Positions 26,674 through 34,279 of a stretch of 64,000 nucleotides of DNA are shown in pieces. Both the position numbers and the translations under genes were made by a program. Within the stretch, counting starts at the first letter, position 1, and the number at the start of each line of letters is the position of its first letter. The stretch is from NCBI GenBank assembly GCA_964562455.1, contig CAZLTN010000014.1:23384-87383 (forward strand). Reading direction: 5' to 3'. A model generated the notes under the pieces. That model was given only the letters and a program-made list of their open reading frames with translations, was not told the DNA's origin and did not search any database. Source of the DNA: Ravibacter sp964562455. Lineage in GTDB: Bacteria; Bacteroidota; Bacteroidia; Cytophagales; Spirosomataceae.

Positions 26674-28008
26674 TTATCGGGCTAGAGAGGTCACTTGTCC
26701 CGGCAGGGTTTCTGAACCGGTACGTTTCCTGGCCAGGTAGGGGATTCCGAGGAACCGTACGAAAAACATGTATGGAAACCAGTATGCAATGTCATAGGGC
26801 CTTCCTGAACTGATCAGCAGCGCGGGGAAATACATAAAAAAGGAGGCTGCAAAAACACCGAGCGGGCTCCTGCCAAGCCGGATTTCCCTGATGGAGAATA
26901 TCAGGAAAAGCAGATTGAGGGCACAGAAAATAAAGCACCCCAGAAGCCCGTGGTTGGCCAGCATTTCTATCGGGGGGACGTCCATAAATTCAAACTTATA
27001 GCCGTTACCGATTATCAGCACTTTCGGATCATAAATGGCTTCTTTCAGGAAATCGAAGCTGGCTACCCTTCCCATCGCCGATGCGTCTTCCGCCACATCC
27101 TCGCTGGTTTCCAACTGGAAAGCAGTAAACAATACGTTCTCAAAACGGCCTGCCAGCACATCCCAGTAATTGATAATGATGCTGTAAATATTGTAAAACC
27201 GATGCGTAAGGTACCTGAAGACACCCAGGAGGATAATCAGGACGACCAGGGAACGGAGCGTAAAGAGCTGTTTGATACCTCCCGCCATCCGCGAGAAATT
27301 GAACCGGAAGAACATATGCGTTGCTACGATGATACCGGTTCCGAGCAGGCACGATTTAGACTGGGTGAGGATGATAACGCAGAAACTGAATATCAGGGAA
27401 GCGACGAGCATTATCTTGATCCAGACGTTTTTAAACTCGCTTATCAGTGCATATGCGGAGAGCAGGCAGATCAGCGCATTCCGGGCAGCAAGGTGAGGGT
27501 TCCCTCCCTGCTGGGCATCTTCGTTGGCAAATGTCACGGCGGCACGCATCCCGAGCGTCCAACTGGGATTAGTGATCAGCGAATATATCAGTGTAAGGTT
27601 GTTCATCAGCGACATCAGGAACAGCACCACGAGCAGCGTTTTCTGGATGTCGTTCGGGACGTAAAGCAGCAGGAAAAAGAAGCCGAAGGTATAAGCGAAG
27701 TTGACTATATCAGTAGCCGACTTACCCATGTTATTGATAAAGAAGAAATAATAAACCAGCATCCCGAAGAAAAGAGCGGCAAACTGGAAAAGGAGGATAT
27801 TGGGCTTATAGGCGACCGTCGAAAGCTTGGCGGGGATCATCAGCAAAAGGGCGAAGGCGAAGAAAATGCCCGTAAAAACACTGCTGGCAGGCCCTATCCC
27901 GAGCGTATCGCGGACAAAGAAGATAATAGGGAAGCCATTGATCATCATGGAAATCCCTACGGAATACCGCAAATAATTAATGTTGCCTATTAAGCTGCCT
28001 AAGTTCAT
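26674..28008 (-). CDS. O-antigen polymerase/ligase-like membrane protein (Wzy/WaaL type)
   Basis: Polytopic membrane protein with about eleven helices, 444 residues from the start chosen here. It resembles the O-antigen ligase/polymerase superfamily: a long periplasmic loop (about residues 270-350, with WDVLAGRFENVLFTAFQLET) followed by PPIEMLANHGLLGCFIFCAL, the usual place of the conserved His. I chose ATG 28008 because it overlaps the stop of the GT2 gene as ATGA and has GGAAAGG directly upstream; the open frame extends to 28095 but would overlap that gene. In a locus that also exports by an ABC transporter, a ligase (WaaL-like) role or an independent polymerase role are both possible. Confidence 0.82.
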   Translation of the reverse strand: MNLGSLIGNINYLRYSVGISMMINGFPIIFFVRDTLGIGPASSVFTGIFFAFALLLMIPAKLSTVAYKPNILLFQFAALFFGMLVYYFFFINNMGKSATDIVNFAYTFGFFFLLLYVPNDIQKTLLVVLFLMSLMNNLTLIYSLITNPSWTLGMRAAVTFANEDAQQGGNPHLAARNALICLLSAYALISEFKNVWIKIMLVASLIFSFCVIILTQSKSCLLGTGIIVATHMFFRFNFSRMAGGIKQLFTLRSLVVLIILLGVFRYLTHRFYNIYSIIINYWDVLAGRFENVLFTAFQLETSEDVAEDASAMGRVASFDFLKEAIYDPKVLIIGNGYKFEFMDVPPIEMLANHGLLGCFIFCALNLLFLIFSIREIRLGRSPLGVFAASFFMYFPALLISSGRPYDIAYWFPYMFFVRFLGIPYLARKRTGSETLPGQVTSLAR

Positions 28009-28925
28009 CCTTTCCTGGAAATCCCGAGCCTGTGCCTCAGGTATGCAAAGTCCATGTCTGTCAACAGGTATAGCGCTTTTCTCGCCCGGATGCAAAGATA
28101 CCTGATTTTTGCCGGAACTCGTTGCTTTAGTTTCCCGGCATATTCCTCGTGTATTTTCCTGTGCTCCTCCCGGCCTACATCGGCAATCGTAGAGGACTTG
28201 GCGCTTTCATGGACCCTCAGGGCGCCAAGGAGTCCCTGTACACGCCCGGCTATTGCGCCGGGAGCGGAGGTATAGCGGGTAATAAATTCGTAGTCGAATG
28301 CGAACCGGTAGCTTTCATCAAACAGCCCGTACCGTTTTACGAGATCCAGCCTGAAAAAAAGCGATTGATTATGCATCTGCATTCCCTCCCATACCTGGCT
28401 TGTGAGGCTGAAGGGAATTGTCTTCAGCAGCTCGGTAACCCGGTCTTGCTGGTCGATGAGATACAGGTCGCCATATAGAATGTCTGCCCGCTTTCCGGGC
28501 CTGCCCGACGCCTTTGCAAAGTTCAGGAAGGTGTCAGGGAAATAAACGTCATCCGAGTTCTGGAAAGCGACCCATTCGCCGGTGGCTTTTCTCAGCCCTT
28601 TATTGAGAGCGTCTACCTGTCCTTTGTCCTTCTCGCTGACCCAGTACGTGATGTGTTTTTCATATTTCCGGATCACTTCGACGCTTCGGTCGGTGGAGCC
28701 TCCGTCAATGATGAGGTACTCCAGGTTCGGGTAACCCTGGTTGAGTACGCTCAGGATCGTTCTTTCGAGGAATTCGGCCTGGTTGTAGGATGGGGTAATA
28801 ATAGTCAGCCTGGGAGTGGAAATGCCGGTGTAATCGGGCATTTCGGAACCGGCGTACAACCTGCTGACAAATGCTTTTAACTTTTCGGTACTGGTTTGTA
28901 AAGGCTCCATCAGGCTAAATTTCAA
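28005..28925 (-). CDS. GT2-family glycosyltransferase
   Basis: Glycosyltransferase family 2 protein of 306 residues. The first 30 residues are an extra segment; the GT-A domain then begins at RLTIITPSYNQAEFLERTI, continues with YLIIDGGSTDRSVEVIRKY and WVSEKDKGQVDALNKGLRKA, and has the metal motif in VAFQNSDDVYFPDT (about residue 125). DESYRFAFDYEFITRY is typical for the acceptor side. Its start overlaps the end of the upstream gene by 11 bases and its stop overlaps the next start (ATGA), so it is tightly coupled on both sides. It probably adds one sugar to the repeat unit. Confidence 0.93.
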   Translation of the reverse strand: MKFSLMEPLQTSTEKLKAFVSRLYAGSEMPDYTGISTPRLTIITPSYNQAEFLERTILSVLNQGYPNLEYLIIDGGSTDRSVEVIRKYEKHITYWVSEKDKGQVDALNKGLRKATGEWVAFQNSDDVYFPDTFLNFAKASGRPGKRADILYGDLYLIDQQDRVTELLKTIPFSLTSQVWEGMQMHNQSLFFRLDLVKRYGLFDESYRFAFDYEFITRYTSAPGAIAGRVQGLLGALRVHESAKSSTIADVGREEHRKIHEEYAGKLKQRVPAKIRYLCIRARKALYLLTDMDFAYLRHRLGISRKG

Positions 28926-29871
28926 ATTGGTCTATCAGGTCTGTCAGGCCGTCGAGTTTCGATTTTACCGATCTTCTGAAATTACGTACGGAAGAAATGG
29001 AAGCGGGCTGCCCGTATGCGGCATTGCCAGGTAAGCTGAACTCCTTCAGTGTTTCAAGGTTCTTACGGTAGCCCCCGAGAAGGGAAGCCCATCCGCTGCG
29101 ACCGGCTACCAGCGCTGTATGATCCGACCATACCGGATGATACCCGTACAGGCCGGCGAAATCTACGGTATATGCATGTTCCCCGTTTATGACCGGAACG
29201 GTATTTTCCAGCTTCACAGGATAAAGAAGACAGTTATGTAATCCGATGTGCCAGAGCGGGTCTCTTATTACGAGCGAGCGGGCAACGAGTATGGGAGCGT
29301 AGTTAAGCCACAACTGATCGAGACACATCCCGTTGCAAAGATCAAATGAAGCGCGGTCGATAGTCCTGATGCTCCACCAATCCAGCAGGTTTTTGACGCT
29401 TTCGGAGCGCCGGGCTATCCAGGCATTGGAGTGGAACATCCCGATATTGAGTATCCGTTTGTCGTCAAGATTATGGGATGCGGGCAGGCGTTCAACGATA
29501 TGGGGAGTGAGTAAAAGGTCTTTCCCGGGATCAAAAAGGTGTTCGAATGAGCGGTACACCATTGTCGTAGGCGCCAGGAATACCAGGTTGGAAATATCGG
29601 GCTTGTGTTCGAGGAGGTGCCTGGCAAACCACGGCCTCAGCGCGTGTACCAGTTCAAAGTCATAATAGAGCCCGCTCATTTGAGGAAGCTGAGGCAGGTC
29701 CAGGTCAGAAACCGGGATAATCTCTATTCCGGCCGGAACAGCGGGCAGGTTGACCTCATCGGCCCACCCGATTATAAACGAAGCTCCTTTATGATGCTCC
29801 CGGATACTTTTCCCCAAGGCTATTGCCCCGGGAAGCTGGTGTCGGTTGCAAACTGTGAAAAATGCCGTCAA
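28915..29871 (-). CDS. GT8-like protein lacking the DxD metal motif
   Basis: 318-residue protein that aligns by eye with the intact GT8-like protein encoded at 30564-31547. Shared landmarks are the opening TVCNRHQLPGAIALGKSIRE, the sensor segment LNIGMFHSNAWIARRSES, and FDLCNGMCLDQLWLNYAPIL followed by RDPLWHIGLHN. Where the paralogue has IYFDPDIIVF, this protein has VFLAPTTMVY, so both metal-binding aspartates are gone. Overlap of 11 bases with the next GT2 gene shows it is still translated within the operon, and no stop or frameshift is seen. It may be a non-catalytic partner or an enzyme using another metal arrangement. Function not assigned. Confidence 0.7.
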   Translation of the reverse strand: MTAFFTVCNRHQLPGAIALGKSIREHHKGASFIIGWADEVNLPAVPAGIEIIPVSDLDLPQLPQMSGLYYDFELVHALRPWFARHLLEHKPDISNLVFLAPTTMVYRSFEHLFDPGKDLLLTPHIVERLPASHNLDDKRILNIGMFHSNAWIARRSESVKNLLDWWSIRTIDRASFDLCNGMCLDQLWLNYAPILVARSLVIRDPLWHIGLHNCLLYPVKLENTVPVINGEHAYTVDFAGLYGYHPVWSDHTALVAGRSGWASLLGGYRKNLETLKEFSLPGNAAYGQPASISSVRNFRRSVKSKLDGLTDLIDQFEI

Positions 29872-29901
29872 CGCAAAATAGGTGTTAACTGTGATGTTTC
29901 T

Positions 29902-30564
29902 TTATTGCTCCTGCGCCTTAAGCCATTGACTGTGGGCTGCGGAATGAATATCAAAGCCTGTAAGCGCAAAGGGTAATTCCTGGTATCCGGGCGCTGCCGG
30001 ATAATGCGCTAAAGGCTGGGAAAAATACGCCGATACGATCCTGGTCGGGCTTCTCAGCGAAGGCCAGATCCCTTTGGATTTTTTCTCCCAGAAAGGGTGA
30101 TCGCCTGCCACCGTCCCGTTTCCGGACAAAAACCGGTGGACCTCTCTCCTGCTTTTTTTGGTGTGTGAGAGAAACCTGTCCACGTTCCGCAAAGATAACC
30201 GGCCGCCGTTACCGGCGATATAGTCGTAGCCTTGCTTGCACCAGTAATGAAGCTGGTTTTTAACGATGAACGAAGCCGGCTCAAAAAGCAGTATGTATTC
30301 AGCCCAGCCAAATATATCATAAAAATCTTCCTTCAGGGTCAGCGAGGCGCAGCTCTTCCCGTCGTTAAAAAAGGATGTATCGAATTTATAGACTGTGCAC
30401 CCGGGGAATTCTGCCTTCAAAGCATTTTCATCCATACCGTCGGGGCCCACGAAAACGAACGAAAATCCGGGCAGCTCCTGCCAGGCACGCCGGATGAGCG
30501 CCAGCTCCATAGCATGCAGGCTTTCCCCTGGAAAAGGTATTACTATAGCAGCCAGCTCCCGCAT
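29902..30564 (-). CDS. DUF5672-like glycosyltransferase-type protein, altered acidic motif
   Basis: 220-residue protein that I recognise as DUF5672-like from QGYDYIAGNGGRLSLRNVDR, whose NGG-SLR pattern is the hallmark of that glycosyltransferase-like family. In relatives the preceding strand usually carries an aspartate (pattern F-Q-x-D-x-F); here it reads LLFEPASFIV, with no Asp, and the usual GAPW stretch after YDYI is missing. The N-terminus AAIVIPFPGESLHAMELALI and the end SQPLAHYPAAPGYQELPFALTG fit the family. Its start overlaps the stop of the upstream GT8-like gene by one base. Family call moderate; catalytic activity doubtful. Confidence 0.65.
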   Translation of the reverse strand: MRELAAIVIPFPGESLHAMELALIRRAWQELPGFSFVFVGPDGMDENALKAEFPGCTVYKFDTSFFNDGKSCASLTLKEDFYDIFGWAEYILLFEPASFIVKNQLHYWCKQGYDYIAGNGGRLSLRNVDRFLSHTKKSRREVHRFLSGNGTVAGDHPFWEKKSKGIWPSLRSPTRIVSAYFSQPLAHYPAAPGYQELPFALTGFDIHSAAHSQWLKAQEQ

Positions 30565-31547
30565 CAGATGGTATCAAAGACGTTTGCCAGGTATTGAAGC
30601 GGGGTCTTAAGGGCTTTCCTGACCCGCTGATAGCGGAGTATCCTGGCCGGCTTGATATAGGCGCAGGGAAAATGCCTGTAATATTCCTGCCCGTTGGCCA
30701 GTAGTCTTTCTCCGTAATAAGCGAAAAGCCCATGCAGGTCGGGTCTTTCCTTTATATCGAAACGATCCTGGTATTTGGACAGGACTTCGGGCCTGGCCGG
30801 GTCATAGCCGCTGTAATGGAAGAAAACCAGGGGCGACGCTTCGTTGACATAATATGCGCCCGATTGCTTGCTGAATGTCCTTTCATGGAGGTTCCAGTAG
30901 GCTGCGTTATAGCCCGGATCCCTTTCGATATGGACATTCTCCAGGAAGACCGGCAAGAAATTCATCCAGTTCTGATCGACGAACAGGCCGTTGCAGAGCG
31001 CGATAAGACATTCATGCCGCAGTTTGTCTTCCCACCATTTTACAAACCCGATACTCTTTTCGGTTTTCCGGAAGGCTACGAACCCGAGGTTGTAAATCCC
31101 GGTATTGAGATGATGCAGCTCGTTGGGCGTCTTCCGGTCGTTAACAGGAGTCAGGACATGTGGGGTAAGCACCGCTTCCGCCGTATCCAGCTTCTGAAGC
31201 AATGAAGTAAGTGGGGTAAATACGATGATATCCGGGTCGAAATAGATTACTTTGTCGGCTTCCGGGTAATTTTTCCAGAAATAAGTAAAGTAGAAAGGCT
31301 TTACTGCGGTATTCAGCTCGGTGATATTGTATCTGTCGCACATTTCCGCGAATCCCCCGATACCGATCTGGTGTATTTCGATCAGCGAAAACGCAGGCTG
31401 ATGAGCCGGGTCAAAGCTGATATTGTCCAGCCGGTCTACAAGTCCAACAAAAAAAGTAATGTCAGGATTGGTAGCTTTGAGGGATTCTCCCAGAGTTTGT
31501 GCTTGTGCCAGGTAATTGATGGAACAAATCGTAAATGCAATGGTCAT
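30564..31547 (-). CDS. GT8-like glycosyltransferase
   Basis: Putative GT-A-fold glycosyltransferase of 327 residues with features of the GT8-like group. N-terminal strand FTICSINYLAQAQTLGESLK, then the metal motif in VIYFDPDIIVFTPLTSLLQ (DPD at about residues 102-104), and HHLNTGIYNLGFVAFRKTEK and LCNGLFVDQNWMNFLPVF for the donor and acceptor side. It is the paralogue of the protein at 28915-29871 but keeps the acidic residues. It overlaps the upstream GT4 gene by four bases (ATGA). Donor sugar unknown. Confidence 0.8.
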   Translation of the reverse strand: MTIAFTICSINYLAQAQTLGESLKATNPDITFFVGLVDRLDNISFDPAHQPAFSLIEIHQIGIGGFAEMCDRYNITELNTAVKPFYFTYFWKNYPEADKVIYFDPDIIVFTPLTSLLQKLDTAEAVLTPHVLTPVNDRKTPNELHHLNTGIYNLGFVAFRKTEKSIGFVKWWEDKLRHECLIALCNGLFVDQNWMNFLPVFLENVHIERDPGYNAAYWNLHERTFSKQSGAYYVNEASPLVFFHYSGYDPARPEVLSKYQDRFDIKERPDLHGLFAYYGERLLANGQEYYRHFPCAYIKPARILRYQRVRKALKTPLQYLANVFDTI

Positions 31548-32764
31548 TGATCCAGCGTTTCAGAAAGGGGCAAATTTAGGTACTTTTGGATGATTGCCAT
31601 GATCCTTTCGATACTTAAACCTGTTTTGTGCCTTTCAAGCACTTTCTTTCTGCCTTTCCGGCCGAGCAGCACCCTTTCGCCCGGATCGAGGATAAGCCGG
31701 ATAATCGCTTCGGATGCAGCGGGTATATCCATGTAGGGGACGGTCCTTCCGGCATCGTTGGCGATCAGTTCGGGAGCTCCTCCCGCTCCCTGGAAGCAGA
31801 TGACCGGCGTTTCATTGAGCGCAGCCTCCATCACGACCAGCGGGTAGGGGTCTTCCCTTGAGGAAAGCAGCAGGATATCGAAGCGGCTGATGAAGTCAAG
31901 CGCGCGTGAAGTCGGGGGAATTAAGATAATCCGCTCAGACAGCCCCATGCGCCTGATATCCGTTTCGATCAGTTGGTAAATGGCATGCTGTTTACCTGCG
32001 CCTACCCAAACAAAGTACACAGGAAGCGGGCTGGTCTTTTCAATGACCAGCCTGGCTATCCAGTTAAAGATATCGTTGCCCTTTCGCCATTCCGCATTCC
32101 CGCAACCACCTACTACGATGGCATCTTCCGGGATCGCGTACTCTTGTTCAAGAAGATTGCGCCGTGCTTTCTGAAAATTGGCATCGATGTAATCATGATC
32201 GATCAGGGTGAGAATACTGACCGAGTCTTCCGGAAAATCAAAATCATGGATATAGTAGTCGGCGACTGCCTGTGCAACGGCTATAAGATGGTCTGTTTTT
32301 TTGAGAAGAAACTCCAGCTCATTCCGCTTGGAGTACATATTGGCAGACATCTCGAGCTCGTGGGCAAACAGTACTACCGGGATATGATGCAGGAAATCGA
32401 GCTCATTGTAATAAATACCGGCGTTTGCAATGGAGTTGATAAATACCAGCCCGATGTTTTCGGGGTTCAGCCGTTCTCTCAGCAGTTGCCTTCTTTTTTT
32501 ATCGGAGAGCCGGGTAAGCGTATCGATAAGACCGAATTTGCAAAGCACTTTATCGCTGAGACGGCTTACAACATATTTCGGAGGCTCGGGTAGCCTGATG
32601 GTCGGTACTACTTCCTCGAATTCTTTCTCCACCACGCCATCGCCGCAAAGCAGAAGCTCCATCGGGATGTTCTTCTGTTTCAATATCTTCAAGAGCTGAA
32701 GCAGCAAAAGCTGGCTTCCCGCCCTGTTTGCATCATGACTGATAAATAGGATTTTCTTTTGCAT
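31544..32764 (-). CDS. GT4-family glycosyltransferase
   Basis: GT-B-fold glycosyltransferase of 406 residues, third GT4 member of the locus. It opens with KILFISHDANRAGSQLLLLQ, a typical acceptor-domain start. The C-terminal domain has IVVGGCGNAEWRKGNDIFNW, then SRFDILLLSSREDPYPLVVMEAA containing the E-x7-E motif and NETPVICFQGAGGAPELIA. No membrane helix is evident. It sits 53 bases after the NeuD-like acetyltransferase gene and overlaps the next gene by four bases. It probably adds one sugar of the glycan; donor unknown. Confidence 0.92.
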   Translation of the reverse strand: MQKKILFISHDANRAGSQLLLLQLLKILKQKNIPMELLLCGDGVVEKEFEEVVPTIRLPEPPKYVVSRLSDKVLCKFGLIDTLTRLSDKKRRQLLRERLNPENIGLVFINSIANAGIYYNELDFLHHIPVVLFAHELEMSANMYSKRNELEFLLKKTDHLIAVAQAVADYYIHDFDFPEDSVSILTLIDHDYIDANFQKARRNLLEQEYAIPEDAIVVGGCGNAEWRKGNDIFNWIARLVIEKTSPLPVYFVWVGAGKQHAIYQLIETDIRRMGLSERIILIPPTSRALDFISRFDILLLSSREDPYPLVVMEAALNETPVICFQGAGGAPELIANDAGRTVPYMDIPAASEAIIRLILDPGERVLLGRKGRKKVLERHKTGLSIERIMAIIQKYLNLPLSETLDQ

Positions 32765-32817
32765 GCTTCAGGTTATTTCAGCCCATCCGTTTTTGCAGAG
32801 AAGGACTGAAACGGGGG

Positions 32818-33477
32818 TTAATAAGCCTCGTAACTAAGTTTGCCGGGTACTCGTTTGGCAGGGTTGCCTACATAGATCCCCCATTCTTCGGAATCTTTAT
32901 TCAGCGAAGATGCCATGCCGAGCAATGTTCCCTCTGCAATATTTGTATAGTCTTTAACAGTAGCGTTCACCCCAAAAAAACTGTAAGAATGAACATGACA
33001 GTGCCCCGAGAGCACCACCTGTGAAGTGAAGAATACATGATCGTCGATCCGACCATGATGACCGATATGGTTCCCGCTCCACAACACTACATTATTGCCG
33101 ATAGTAGTAAACGGTTGGATTGTGTTGTCTTCCAGGATGAAACAATTTTCACCGATAAGCGAGCGGTCATAAACGGTAGCGCGGGAGCTTATGTAGGATA
33201 TGAATGAATATCCTTTAGCTTTAGCTTCCATGTATACCTTTTCCCTGTTGCGGTTCATATTACGGGCTGTCATGGGTATAAAAAAACTGTAGCCGGAGGG
33301 AGGGAACAGTTTTTCGACATCTTCAAATGCTACAACAGGAAGCCCTTTAAACCGGCTTTCCTCAATATATTCCCGATTAACGGCAAATGCTGCCACATTG
33401 TGTTCAGAATCATTCTCCAAATAAAAATGCGCCAGCTCTGCAGTGTCCAGTACCCCGAAAATAATCACGTCAGCCAT
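32818..33477 (-). CDS. NeuD/PglD-like sugar O- or N-acyltransferase
   Basis: 219-residue protein of the sialic-acid O-acetyltransferase NeuD/PglD type. The N-terminal part is a small Rossmann-like domain (ADVIIFGVLDTAELAHFYLE) used for UDP-sugar binding in PglD, and the C-terminal part is a left-handed beta-helix (GENCFILEDNTIQPFTTIG, GNHIGHHGRIDDHVFFTS and GNPAKRVPG). The catalytic-type His is in GNHIGHHG. It likely acylates an amino sugar made with the DegT-type aminotransferase of the same operon, as often seen in bacillosamine or Qui/Fuc amino-sugar pathways. A 71-base A/T-rich gap precedes it; no clear promoter was found there. Confidence 0.85.
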   Translation of the reverse strand: MADVIIFGVLDTAELAHFYLENDSEHNVAAFAVNREYIEESRFKGLPVVAFEDVEKLFPPSGYSFFIPMTARNMNRNREKVYMEAKAKGYSFISYISSRATVYDRSLIGENCFILEDNTIQPFTTIGNNVVLWSGNHIGHHGRIDDHVFFTSQVVLSGHCHVHSYSFFGVNATVKDYTNIAEGTLLGMASSLNKDSEEWGIYVGNPAKRVPGKLSYEAY

Positions 33478-33548
33478 TTGAGAGCCTTTTCAAAAGATGT
33501 GGTTATAAAACAAGCAAACTTGTAGAATTTCTTTTAGAATAGCAATAA

Positions 33549-34253
33549 TTATACCAGTTCATACTGGTTCAGCAGCTCATTTGTCTTCCCGATGTCGTTA
33601 AACATCAGCACATCCAGTATCGAGAGCCCCGGAACAAAGGGATCCCGGTATTGGGGATAGGGTACAAGGCCCGCTTTGAGAAAGGATAGCTGTACATTCT
33701 CCTTTGCGAAATTGTCCTTATCGTACAGTGCAATGCCGCCTTGGGGATTAATATAGTGGGTGGCGTTTTCAAGACGGCATATATCCAGTATCCGCTCTTC
33801 CCTTTTCAACTGTCCGTTCCGGTAAATGGTCGACGAAGGGATAAGCTGTGTATCGATACCGAGATAGCGGCTGATCCGGGTGAGGGAATAGTAGCAAAAA
33901 TCCCCGATGTTTTGTGGCGTATATGCCACGATATCGAGAAAAAGAGGGAATACTGTGTCGAATTGGGGGGCTTTTTTATAGGATTGTTCTACGGTCCTGG
34001 TCAGCTTCTTTTGCCAGGAACTATCGTCGCTGAGCCCGACTTCGTAAATCAGTTTATTCTGGCTGGCGTCTTTAAGGGGTATTGTAAACAGTGAAGCCTG
34101 ACCGTTTACAAGCAGGTTGTTCCTGTTGATGTAGCCCCTGCTGATGAAGTTTACGTCGTCGTAGAGAACAAATTTATCAACCGCTTTAAGAAGCTGGAAA
34201 TAACCGATATAAGGCAGGAAATAGGGTTGCATAATAGCGAGTACCATCGTCAC
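33549..34253 (-). CDS. WbqC-family protein
   Basis: 234-residue cytoplasmic protein of the WbqC family, found in many polysaccharide loci next to DegT/AHBA aminotransferases; its biochemistry is little known, though an acyl- or formyl-transfer-related role in amino-sugar modification has been proposed. The diagnostic opening AIMQPYFLPYIGYFQLL (about residues 6-22) is followed by VLYDDVNFISRGYINRN and ITHYINPQGG-like ATHYINPQGGIALYDKDNF, ending FVPGLSILDVLMFNDIG. Start may be the Met at residue 3. Placed between the GT-C-like gene and the NeuD-like gene, two genes from the aminotransferase. Confidence 0.9.
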   Translation of the reverse strand: MTMVLAIMQPYFLPYIGYFQLLKAVDKFVLYDDVNFISRGYINRNNLLVNGQASLFTIPLKDASQNKLIYEVGLSDDSSWQKKLTRTVEQSYKKAPQFDTVFPLFLDIVAYTPQNIGDFCYYSLTRISRYLGIDTQLIPSSTIYRNGQLKREERILDICRLENATHYINPQGGIALYDKDNFAKENVQLSFLKAGLVPYPQYRDPFVPGLSILDVLMFNDIGKTNELLNQYELV

Positions 34254-34279
34254 AGTCTTTACGGCAGGGGAACCGGGCG

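Noticed and set aside
26950..27993. Plus-strand open frame of 347 codons opposite the Wzy/WaaL-like gene
   Set aside because: The translation is unusually polar with no conserved motif, as expected from the complement of a membrane-protein gene.
28009..28095. Upstream extension of the Wzy/WaaL-like gene to 28095
   Set aside because: The extra 29 residues lie fully inside the preceding GT2 gene; ATG 28008 gives the usual ATGA junction.
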